Program-made: the position numbers and the translations under genes
From: an uncultured Sphingomonas sp.
Lineage (GTDB): Bacteria; Pseudomonadota; Alphaproteobacteria; Sphingomonadales; Sphingomonadaceae
Assembly: GCA_946886845.1 (NCBI GenBank)
Contig: CAMPJH010000012.1
Coordinates: 1 to 17,734 of the forward strand
Reading direction: 5' to 3'
DNA: 17,734 nt
Part shown: one piece after another, positions 7,008-13,817 of the stretch
How the letters are laid out: each line of letters begins with the position of its first letter
How positions within the stretch are numbered: the stretch's first letter is position 1
The notes under the pieces: model-generated
The model's input: only the letters and a program-made list of their open reading frames with translations
Database searches by the model: none
What the model was told of the DNA's origin: nothing

Positions 7008-7982
7008 ATGGCCGAAACCGCCGATCCGCTGAGCACGCTCGACGCGCTGCCCAATGCCGGGCGAATCCGCTCGCGGAGGCTTGCTGGCGGGGTTGCGACG
7101 ATCGTCGCCGATGCGACCGGGCTTTCGGCAGCGGAGCGATCGGCGCTCGAACGGCAACTCCAGGCGGCCGCCACGGCGCTTCCCGAAGTCAGCGAAGCGC
7201 GGGTTGCGCTGACTGCCAGCCAGCCGGCGCGCAAGCTGATCGCGATCGCCAGCGGCAAGGGCGGAGTCGGCAAATCGACTTTGTCCGCCAATCTCGCCAT
7301 CGCCATCGCCCGGATGGGCAAGAAAGTCGGGCTGATCGACGCCGACGTCTACGGCCCGTCGCAGACCAAGCTGCTCGGCAGCGACGAGAAGCCGACCGCC
7401 GACGACAAGAGGCTGAACCCGGTCACGGCGCATGGCATCAAGTTCCTGTCGCTCGGCCAGCTGGTCTCGCCCGGCCACGCGCTTGCCTGGCGCGGGCCGA
7501 TGGCGTCGGGGGCGCTCGCCCAATTGATCGAAGCCGATTGGGGCGATTCCGAGATTCTGATCGTCGACCTGCCGCCGGGGACCGGCGACGTCCAATTGTC
7601 GCTGGTGCAGAAATCGCGGCCCGACGGAGCGGTCGTGGTCTCGACCCCGCAGGCGCTGTCGCTGATCGACGCGGTTCGGGCGATCGACCTGTTCGGCAAG
7701 GTCTCGGTGCCGATCCTGGGGCTGGTCGAGAACATGTCCGGCTTTACCTGCCCCCATTGCGGCGAGCAGTCCGATCCGTTCGGGCGCGGCGGCGCCGAGG
7801 CGGCGGCCACGGAGCTGGGCATCCCGTTCCTCGGCCGAATCCCGCTCGATCCCGAACTTCGCGAGGCATCGGACGCCGGGACTCCGCCGGCGGCTGACGG
7901 CGGGCCGCAGTCGAAAGCATTCGAGACGATTGCCGCCAAGCTCATGCAGGCGGTGGAAACAGCCGCCGGGAAGGACAAATAA
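7008..7982 (+). CDS. mrp: Mrp/ApbC family Fe-S cluster carrier ATPase
   Basis: Mrp (ApbC/NBP35/Ind1 family) is a cytoplasmic P-loop ATPase that binds an Fe-S cluster and passes it to apoproteins. The 324 residues show the deviant Walker A motif GKGGVGKST at 83-91, DVYGPS at 113-118, the switch/Walker B region ILIVDLPPGTGD at 183-194, and the cluster-binding pair C248-P-H-C251. The N-terminal part (1-75) corresponds to the MIP18/DUF59-like domain but is short and poorly conserved, making the protein smaller than the usual 350-380 residues. The start is ATG at 7008, without a clear ribosome binding site. The next gene begins immediately after the TAA stop, so the two form an operon. The divergent hflK neighbour matches a frequent alphaproteobacterial order. 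Confidence 0.94.
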   Translation: MAETADPLSTLDALPNAGRIRSRRLAGGVATIVADATGLSAAERSALERQLQAAATALPEVSEARVALTASQPARKLIAIASGKGGVGKSTLSANLAIAIARMGKKVGLIDADVYGPSQTKLLGSDEKPTADDKRLNPVTAHGIKFLSLGQLVSPGHALAWRGPMASGALAQLIEADWGDSEILIVDLPPGTGDVQLSLVQKSRPDGAVVVSTPQALSLIDAVRAIDLFGKVSVPILGLVENMSGFTCPHCGEQSDPFGRGGAEAAATELGIPFLGRIPLDPELREASDAGTPPAADGGPQSKAFETIAAKLMQAVETAAGKDK

Positions 7983-8420
7983 ATGCCGCTTCGTGAGGAT
8001 GACGAGATCGCCGAGCTGTTGATGAGCGCGCGCACGATTGCCATGGTAGGCGCGTCCGACCGGCCCGATCGGCCGTCCTACGGGGTGATGAAGTTCCTCC
8101 AGGACCGCGGCTATCGCGTGCTTCCGGTCAATCCGACCATCACCGGCGAGCATGTCCACGGCGAGTATGTCTGGCGCGATTTGTCGCAGATCGGCGTGCC
8201 GATCGACATCGTCGACATTTTCCGGCGCCCTGATGCAGCGGGCGAAGCCGTCGACGAAGCGATCAAGGTCGGCGCCAAGGCCGTGTGGATGCAACTTGGA
8301 GTGATCAATGTCGAAGCGGCCGAGCGCGGCGAGGCGGCGGGCCTGAAGGTGGTGATGAACCGCTGTCCGAAGATTGAGATCCTGCGGCTGGGACTGCCGC
8401 CCGTATTGAGCGAAGCCTAG
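7983..8420 (+). CDS. CoA-binding domain protein (YccU-like)
   Basis: A 145-residue cytoplasmic protein made of a single Rossmann-type CoA-binding domain. IAMVGASDRPDRPSYGVMKF (about 19-38) is the glycine-containing nucleotide loop, followed by GYRVLPVNP at 43-51. VDIVDIF-type strands and GAKAVWMQLGV follow, and VVMNRCPKIE lies near the end. This is the YccU/succinyl-CoA-synthetase-alpha-like family; its members bind CoA or CoA-persulfide-like ligands, and their cellular job is not settled. The start directly follows the mrp stop (TAAATG), with GGGAAGG inside mrp as the ribosome binding site. The stop shares CTAG with the oppositely oriented pmbA stop. The family is secure; the function is not known. 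Confidence 0.9.
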   Translation: MPLREDDEIAELLMSARTIAMVGASDRPDRPSYGVMKFLQDRGYRVLPVNPTITGEHVHGEYVWRDLSQIGVPIDIVDIFRRPDAAGEAVDEAIKVGAKAVWMQLGVINVEAAERGEAAGLKVVMNRCPKIEILRLGLPPVLSEA

Positions 8421-9763
8421 GCGGTCCCCACCGTCATCTCCGGGATCAACAGGGTCGGAGCATCGATTCCGCGGCGCAATTCGAGGTCGGAGGCGGGTTC
8501 CAGGTTAGCGAACATGTCGATGAGGTTGGAAGCGATGGTGATCTCCTCGACCGCCGCGCCGATCTCGCCATTGCGGACGAGAAAGCCGGCGGCGCCCCGG
8601 CTGTAGTCTCCGGTGACTCCGTTGATGCCCTGGCCAATCAGCTCGGTGACCAGCAGCGCCTCAGGAAAAGCGGCGAGCAGTTCTTCGCGGCTGCGGGCAC
8701 CGGCGGCCATGTAGAAGTTGCTCGGCGACACGCCGGGCGCGCTCCCGACCCCGCGCGACGCATGGCCGGTCGGGGCGATCCCGAGCTGGCGGGCCGAAGC
8801 GCTCTCGGCCATCCAGGTGCGAAGCACGCCATCGACAACAATTTCGTTTCGCTCGACGACCAGGCCCTCACCATCGAACGGGCGCGACCGCAGTCCCCGT
8901 GGCCGCAGCGGATCGTCGATGATCGCGACGCCTTCGGCGAAGATGCGCTCGCCGAGCTTGTCCTGAAGGAAGCTCGACTTGCGCGCCACCGACGACCCGC
9001 TGATCGCCCCCGCCAAATGGCCGAGAAGCGTGTGCGACACGCGCGGGTCGAACAGAACCGGCATAGGTCCCGATTTCGGTCGGACCGGATTGAGTCGGGC
9101 GACCGCGCGTGTCCCGGCGAGGCGCCCGATCTCGTCGGCTTTATCGAGGTCGGACAAATGCCGGGCGCTATGCCAGGCATGGTCGCGCTGCATCGAGCCG
9201 CCCTCCCCCGCGATCACTCCGGCCGAGCAGCTGAAGCCCGTCGCCGAATAAGCGCCGGCAAAGCCACTCGACGTCGCCAACGCGATCGTCGAGCCGGACG
9301 CGCCGGCCGATCCGCCGCTGGAATTGGTCACGCCCGCAACTCCAAGCGCCGCCGACTCGGCCGTGAGAGCGCGCTCGCGCAGGTCGGCGAGGTCGGGCTC
9401 GACCGGGTCGGTCGAATCGAGATTGGGGAACGGCGCGCTTGCCAGCCGGTCGGCCGGTGCCAGCCCGGCGAACGGGTCTTCCGGCGCCTGCTCGGCCATC
9501 GCCACCGCCCGGCTGACAAGCTCGCGCAGCGCTTCGGCGGATAAATCCGAGGAGGCAACCGAAGCCGATCGCGCGCCGACGAACACGCGCAGCCCAATTT
9601 CCTCGGCTTCCGACCGGCTGACATCCTCGAGCTTGCCGAGCCGGACGTGGATGCTGGTCGATCGATTGCCGGCGTAAAGAACGTCGGCGGCGTCGGCCCC
9701 GGCACGGACCGCGTCGTCGACCAGCCGCTCGGCGGCGGTGCGTGCATTCTCGAGCGTGAGCAT
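8417..9763 (-). CDS. pmbA: PmbA-type subunit of the TldD/PmbA metalloprotease
   Basis: PmbA (TldE) forms a heterodimer with TldD that cleaves small or unfolded peptides, known from microcin B17 maturation and CcdA turnover. The 448-residue product from ATG 9763 has the N-terminal domain (ADVLYAGNRSTSIHVRLGKLEDVSRSE region, about 27-53). The C-terminal half contains PVLFDPRVSHTLLGHLAGAI (235-254), GSSVARKSSFLQDKLG (256-271) and GVTGDYSRGAAGFLVRNGEI (382-401). The HExxxH zinc motif of TldD is absent, as expected for the PmbA partner. No tldD gene is in the window. The frame stays open to 9928, but the added residues are Arg-rich and lie over ubiA. The ATG at 9763 has AGGCGG six bases before it and starts ten bases after the ubiA stop. 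The gene ends in a four-base overlap with the YccU-like gene. Confidence 0.92.
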   Translation of the reverse strand: MLTLENARTAAERLVDDAVRAGADAADVLYAGNRSTSIHVRLGKLEDVSRSEAEEIGLRVFVGARSASVASSDLSAEALRELVSRAVAMAEQAPEDPFAGLAPADRLASAPFPNLDSTDPVEPDLADLRERALTAESAALGVAGVTNSSGGSAGASGSTIALATSSGFAGAYSATGFSCSAGVIAGEGGSMQRDHAWHSARHLSDLDKADEIGRLAGTRAVARLNPVRPKSGPMPVLFDPRVSHTLLGHLAGAISGSSVARKSSFLQDKLGERIFAEGVAIIDDPLRPRGLRSRPFDGEGLVVERNEIVVDGVLRTWMAESASARQLGIAPTGHASRGVGSAPGVSPSNFYMAAGARSREELLAAFPEALLVTELIGQGINGVTGDYSRGAAGFLVRNGEIGAAVEEITIASNLIDMFANLEPASDLELRRGIDAPTLLIPEMTVGTA

Positions 9764-9773
9764 GGGGCGCCGC

Positions 9774-10688
9774 CTAGCGGCTCGACAGGCCGACGACCAG
9801 CATTGCGAGAAAGACAAGCAGCCCCGTAGTGCGGTTGGAGCGAAAGAGCGCAAGTGCCCCTTCACCATCGGCGGGATCGGCCCGAAGCACCTGGTTCGCG
9901 AGATGCAGCGCCGCCGGCGCCAGGGCAAGCAACGCCAGCCAGTCGGGCCGGACAGCCCAGATCGCCGCCGCCCAGCCGATCAGCGCAAGCGCGTAGAATA
10001 TGCCAACCCCGAGCGGCGCCTTGTCGCCGAGCCGGCGGGCGCTCGACTTCACGCCGACCAGCGCATCGTCCTCCACGTCCTGGATGGCGTAGAGCGTGTC
10101 ATAGCCGACCACCCAGGCGATGGTGCCGAGCCACAGCAGGACGGCCGGCCAGTCGAGGCTGCCGGTCACCGCCGGCCAGCCGACCAGCGCACCCCACGAG
10201 AAGACCAGCCCGAGCCACGCCTGGGGCCACCAGGTGATGCGCTTCATGAACGGATAAGCGGCAACCGGGGCGAGGCTGACGAGCGAGATCAGCCGGGCGG
10301 TGGGGTTAAGCTGCAGAAGCACGACCAGCGCGACTGCGAGCAGAAGCGCGATGAGAATCCACGCACTAGCCACCGTCACCCGCCCGCTGGCCAGCGGGCG
10401 AAGACGGGTGCGTTCGACCTTCGCATCGAGGTCTCGGTCGACAATGTCATTGTAGACGCAGCCGGCGCTGCGGGTCGCGAAGGCTCCGAGCGCGAACCAT
10501 CCGAACAGGTCCCAGCGGCCGCCGACTCCGGCGAGCGCGACACTCCACGCGCACGGCCAGTAGAGCAGCCAGGTGCCGATCGGCCGGTCGAGCCGCATCA
10601 GCGAGGCGTATGGCCTCAGCCGTGGCGGCAAAGCGCCGATCAGGCCGCGCCGTTCGCTATCGGGGACGATTTCGGTGGTTGAGGTCAC
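9774..10688 (-). CDS. ubiA: 4-hydroxybenzoate polyprenyltransferase
   Basis: UbiA attaches the polyprenyl tail to 4-hydroxybenzoate in the inner membrane, an early committed step of ubiquinone synthesis. The 304-residue protein has multiple membrane segments and both aspartate-rich, Mg-prenyl-diphosphate-binding motifs: NDIVDRDLD at 80-88 and DTLYAIQDVEDD at 197-208. RPLASGRV at 97-104 is also typical. I choose the GTG at 10688 because it gives the normal length and an N-terminus (TEIVPDSERRGLI) like those of related sphingomonad enzymes. The frame remains open to 11009, but that extension would run across rsmE. No strong ribosome binding site precedes the GTG, and the divergent rsmE start is only 12 bases away. 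pmbA follows after ten bases. The ubiA/rsmE/gshA neighbourhood recurs in alphaproteobacteria. Confidence 0.95.
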   Translation of the reverse strand: MTSTTEIVPDSERRGLIGALPPRLRPYASLMRLDRPIGTWLLYWPCAWSVALAGVGGRWDLFGWFALGAFATRSAGCVYNDIVDRDLDAKVERTRLRPLASGRVTVASAWILIALLLAVALVVLLQLNPTARLISLVSLAPVAAYPFMKRITWWPQAWLGLVFSWGALVGWPAVTGSLDWPAVLLWLGTIAWVVGYDTLYAIQDVEDDALVGVKSSARRLGDKAPLGVGIFYALALIGWAAAIWAVRPDWLALLALAPAALHLANQVLRADPADGEGALALFRSNRTTGLLVFLAMLVVGLSSR

Positions 10689-10700
10689 GGCGGGACCGTA
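10689..10700. promoter_or_regulatory. Twelve-base divergent gap between ubiA and rsmE
   Basis: Only 12 bases separate the chosen ubiA (GTG, minus) and rsmE (ATG, plus) starts, so each promoter must overlap the other gene's 5' coding end. On the minus strand TTGCGG, 16 bases, then TACGGT ends six bases before the GTG. If real, this would make a leaderless ubiA message, but the hexamers are poor matches. I see no clear plus-strand pair. Confidence 0.25.
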
Positions 10701-11453
10701 ATGGTCGGAGCCATGCCCGCAACCCCTGCCTGGCCGCCGAAGAGCTTGCCGCGCCTGTTCGTTCGCAATGCTTTGGGCGAGGGCGCGCAAATCGAGCTGG
10801 AGGCGGCGCAGGCCAATTATCTCGGCAATGTTCTTCGGCTCGGCGAAGGCGCCGAACTGCTGCTGTTCGACGGAAGCTCGGGCGAATGGCTGGCTCGGAT
10901 CGCCAATGTCGGCAGGAAGCGAATGACGCTGTTGGTCGAACAGCGAACCCGCGAGCCGGAGGTCATCCCCGACGTCTGGCTGGCCTTCGCGCCGGTTAAG
11001 CGCACCCAAACCGACTGGCTGGTCGAGAAAGCGACCGAGCTCGGCGCCGCGCGGCTAGTGCCGATCATCACCCAACGGACCATCGTCGAGCGGGTCAAGC
11101 TCGAGCGGCTTCAGGCGATCGCGATCGAAGCGGCCGAGCAATGCGGCCGCACCCAGCTTCCCGATATTTCGGAACCACTCCCGCTGGCCCATCTGCTCGA
11201 GTGCAGGGACGCAGCGAGAACGCTCTACTTCGCTGACGAAGCCGGGGGCGAGTCCGCGGCGGGAGCGTTCGTTCCTGGGCCGGCCGTGATCCTGACCGGT
11301 CCCGAAGGCGGCTTCACCGACGACGAACGCTCGGCCATACGCGCAGCGCCTAACATCGTCGCGATTTCGCTAGGCCCGCGCGTCCTGCGCGCCGAAACCG
11401 CCGCGCTCGCCGCGCTGGCGACGTTCATGGCCATCGCCGGCGACTGGCGCTGA
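10701..11453 (+). CDS. rsmE: 16S rRNA (uracil-1498-N3)-methyltransferase
   Basis: RsmE uses S-adenosylmethionine to methylate N3 of U1498 in 16S rRNA of the small subunit. The 250 residues include an N-terminal PUA-like RNA-binding part (PRLFV at about 17-21, [11 protein letters not shown] at 40-50). The C-terminal SPOUT knot domain has EKATELG (109-115), AAEQCGR (144-150), TGPEGGF (199-205) and [11 protein letters not shown] (224-234), the last two forming the cofactor site. All expected motifs are intact. Two ATG codons compete: 10701 (GGGA five bases upstream) and 10713, which gives [11 protein letters not shown] like relatives but has GGAG only two bases before it. I keep 10701. The gene is divergent from ubiA and lies 28 bases before gshA on the same strand. 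Confidence 0.95.
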   Translation: MVGAMPATPAWPPKSLPRLFVRNALGEGAQIELEAAQANYLGNVLRLGEGAELLLFDGSSGEWLARIANVGRKRMTLLVEQRTREPEVIPDVWLAFAPVKRTQTDWLVEKATELGAARLVPIITQRTIVERVKLERLQAIAIEAAEQCGRTQLPDISEPLPLAHLLECRDAARTLYFADEAGGESAAGAFVPGPAVILTGPEGGFTDDERSAIRAAPNIVAISLGPRVLRAETAALAALATFMAIAGDWR

Positions 11454-11481
11454 CGGCAGCTCGCGGCTAGGCGCGTTTCGA

Positions 11482-12852
11482 ATGACTACGCGAACCGACG
11501 ACAGCGACAGCGCGCCGATCGAGAGCCGCGACGATCTGGTCGCGGTCTTCTCGGGTGGCGAGAAGCGTCCCGAAGACTGGCGGATCGGCACCGAGCACGA
11601 GAAGTTCGTTTATCGCACGTCCGACCATCGTGCCCCCAGCTGGGAAGAGCCCGGCGGAATCCGCGACCTGCTGCTCGGGCTGACCGAATTCGGGTGGAGC
11701 CCGGTGGTCGAGGACGGCCACGTCATCGCGCTGACCGGCCCGGACGGCACGGTCAGCCTCGAGCCGGCGGGCCAGTTCGAGCTTTCCGGAGCACCGCTCG
11801 AAAACCTGCACCAGACCTGCGCCGAGGCCGATCGCCACCTCAAGCAGTGCAAGGCGGTCGGGGAGAAGCTCGGGATCGGTTTCCTCGGCCTCGGCATGTG
11901 GCCGGACAAGACCCGGTCGGAGCTGCCGGTGATGCCCAAGGGCCGCTACGCGATCATGCTCAAGTACATGCCTAAGGTCGGCAACCTCGGCCTCGACATG
12001 ATGCTGCGCACCTGCACCATCCAGGCCAACCTCGATTATTCGAGCGAGGCCGACATGGTGAAGAAGTTCCGCGTCGGGCTGGCGTTGCAGCCGGTGGCGA
12101 CGGCGCTGTTCGCCAACTCGCCGTTCACCGAAGGCAAGCCCAACGGCTATTTGAGCTACCGGAGCCATATCTGGGAGGACACCGATCCCGATCGCACCGG
12201 CATGCTGCCGTTCGTGTTCGAGGACGGCTTCGGGTACGAACGCTATCTCGATTATGCGCTCGACGTGCCGATGTATTTCGTCTTCCGCGACGGAAAATAT
12301 ATCGACGTCGCCGGCGAGAGCTTCCGCGATTTCCTGGAGGGCAAGCTGCCGCAGCTTCCGGGCGAAAAACCGAAGCTGACCGACTTCGTCGACCATCTCT
12401 CGACCATCTTTCCCGAGGTCCGCCTGAAGAGCTTTCTCGAAATGCGCGGCGCCGACGGCGGCCCGTGGAACCGGATCTGCGCGCTTCCGGCCTTGTGGGT
12501 CGGGCTGCTCTACGACGACCAGGCGCTCGGCGCGGCGTGGGACCTGGTCAAGAATTGGACGATCGACGAGCATGAGGCGCTTCGCCGCGAGGTTCCGAAG
12601 CTCGCGCTTCGGGCCACGGTGCCGGGCGGCGGCACGGTGCACGACCTCGCCGGGACGGTGCTCGACATTGCGGCCGCCGGGCTTACCCGCCGCGCCCGGC
12701 TCAATTCGGCCGGCGACAACGAAGGCGGATTCCTCGATCCGCTCAATGAAATCGTCGCCAGCGGCAAGACACCCGCCGAGCGCCTGCTCGACCGCTATTA
12801 CGGCGACTGGCATGGGGACGTCAGCCACGTCTACTCGGAGATGAGCTTCTAA
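11482..12852 (+). CDS. gshA: Glutamate-cysteine ligase, plant/alphaproteobacterial type
   Basis: GshA joins L-glutamate and L-cysteine with ATP to give gamma-glutamylcysteine, the rate-limiting step of glutathione synthesis in the cytoplasm. The 456-residue sequence belongs to the class shared by plants and alphaproteobacteria. It has GTEHEKF (36-42), a long block [20 protein letters not shown] (151-170), [20 protein letters not shown] (171-190), [13 protein letters not shown] (210-222) and [11 protein letters not shown] (321-331). Length is normal for bacterial members. An oddity: at residues 276 and 291, where plant and most related bacterial enzymes have the CC2 cysteine pair (spaced 15 apart in YIDC...LPC), this protein has Val and Gln. 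C332 (RICALP) and C178 (RTCT) are kept. It follows rsmE, and its stop overlaps the next start (TAATG). Confidence 0.95.
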   Translation: MTTRTDDSDSAPIESRDDLVAVFSGGEKRPEDWRIGTEHEKFVYRTSDHRAPSWEEPGGIRDLLLGLTEFGWSPVVEDGHVIALTGPDGTVSLEPAGQFELSGAPLENLHQTCAEADRHLKQCKAVGEKLGIGFLGLGMWPDKTRSELPVMPKGRYAIMLKYMPKVGNLGLDMMLRTCTIQANLDYSSEADMVKKFRVGLALQPVATALFANSPFTEGKPNGYLSYRSHIWEDTDPDRTGMLPFVFEDGFGYERYLDYALDVPMYFVFRDGKYIDVAGESFRDFLEGKLPQLPGEKPKLTDFVDHLSTIFPEVRLKSFLEMRGADGGPWNRICALPALWVGLLYDDQALGAAWDLVKNWTIDEHEALRREVPKLALRATVPGGGTVHDLAGTVLDIAAAGLTRRARLNSAGDNEGGFLDPLNEIVASGKTPAERLLDRYYGDWHGDVSHVYSEMSF

Positions 12853-13817
12853 TGGATATTCACACCAAGCCGCGCCGCACCCTGTTCCCGCCGATCGAGC
12901 CGTACAAGACCGGCCAGCTCGATGTTGGCGACGGCCACAGCCTGTATTGGGAGCTGTGCGGCAATCCCGACGGCAAGCCGGTCGTGTTCCTTCACGGCGG
13001 CCCGGGTGCCGGCATCAGCCCCGACCACCGCCGCCAGTTCAATCCGGAAAAGTACAACATCCTGCTGTTCGACCAGCGCGGCTGCGGGCGATCGACCCCG
13101 CATGCCAGCCTCGAGGCCAACACCACCTGGCACCTGGTCGACGATATCGAGAAGCTCCGGGCATTGGTCGGCGTCGACAAGTGGATGGTGTTCGGCGGAT
13201 CCTGGGGCTCGACGTTGTCGCTGGCTTATGCGGTCACCCATCCCGATCGGGTGACCGAACTGGTGCTTCGCGGCATCTTCCTGTTCGACCCCTACGAGCT
13301 CGACTGGATGTACAAGGAGGGCGGCGTGTCGCAGCTCTATCCCGACAAATGGGAGGAGTTCCTGGCGCCGATCCCCGAAGGCGAGCGCGGCGATCTGGTC
13401 GAAGCCTATCGCCAGCGGTTGACGGGGTCGGACCGGGTCGAACAGCTGCGCTGCGCCAAGGCGTGGAGCAAGTGGGAAGCCCAGATCGTCACCTTGCTGC
13501 CCAACGCGCATGTCGTCGAGGACTTCACCGAGGACGACAAGGCGATCGCCGTCGCCAGGATCGAGAACCACTACATGGCCAATCGCGGCTGGATCGACGA
13601 AGGCCAGCTGCTGCGCGACGCCGGCAAGCTCAAGGGCATTCCGGCGGTCATTTGCCAGGGGCGCCATGACTGCTGCACGCCGGTCGCCGCCGCCTGGGCG
13701 CTCCATAAGCAATGGCCGGAGGCGGAACTCGAGATCATCGCCGACAGCGGCCATCTGTTCAACGAGCCCGGGATGATCGACGCGCTGGTCCGCGCCACGG
13801 ACAAGTTCGCCAGCTAG
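12852..13817 (+). CDS. pip: Proline iminopeptidase (alpha/beta hydrolase, peptidase family S33)
   Basis: Pip removes N-terminal proline from peptides in the cytoplasm. The 321-residue alpha/beta hydrolase shows the oxyanion-hole motif HGGPG at 48-52, DQRGCGRSTPH at 74-84, the nucleophile elbow GGSWGS with S117, the acid D273 in GRHDCCTP and the histidine H301 in DSGHLFNEPG. This layout, with the helical cap between about 140 and 240, is that of bacterial prolyl aminopeptidases. Near-family hydrolases cannot be fully excluded, because the acid loop (RHDCCTP) differs slightly from the more usual RYDMCTP. The ATG overlaps the gshA stop by one base (TAATG), so translation is probably coupled. No independent ribosome binding site is evident. 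The TAG stop abuts the acylase stop on the other strand. Confidence 0.92.
   Translation: MDIHTKPRRTLFPPIEPYKTGQLDVGDGHSLYWELCGNPDGKPVVFLHGGPGAGISPDHRRQFNPEKYNILLFDQRGCGRSTPHASLEANTTWHLVDDIEKLRALVGVDKWMVFGGSWGSTLSLAYAVTHPDRVTELVLRGIFLFDPYELDWMYKEGGVSQLYPDKWEEFLAPIPEGERGDLVEAYRQRLTGSDRVEQLRCAKAWSKWEAQIVTLLPNAHVVEDFTEDDKAIAVARIENHYMANRGWIDEGQLLRDAGKLKGIPAVICQGRHDCCTPVAAAWALHKQWPEAELEIIADSGHLFNEPGMIDALVRATDKFAS

Noticed and set aside
6930..8294. Minus-strand open frame (454 codons) opposite mrp and the YccU-like gene
   Set aside because: It spans two well-supported genes and their junction and shows no recognisable motif.
9764..9928. N-terminal extension of pmbA
   Set aside because: The extra residues are Arg/Cys-rich and lie over the ubiA 3' end. 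The ATG at 9763 has a ribosome binding site and matches the family start.
10689..11009. N-terminal extension of ubiA
   Set aside because: It would add 107 residues lying antisense to rsmE; the GTG at 10688 gives normal family length.
11467..12828. Minus-strand open frame (453 codons) covering almost all of gshA
   Set aside because: It is striking in length, but its His/Arg/Asp-rich translation matches nothing and gshA is highly conserved on the other strand.
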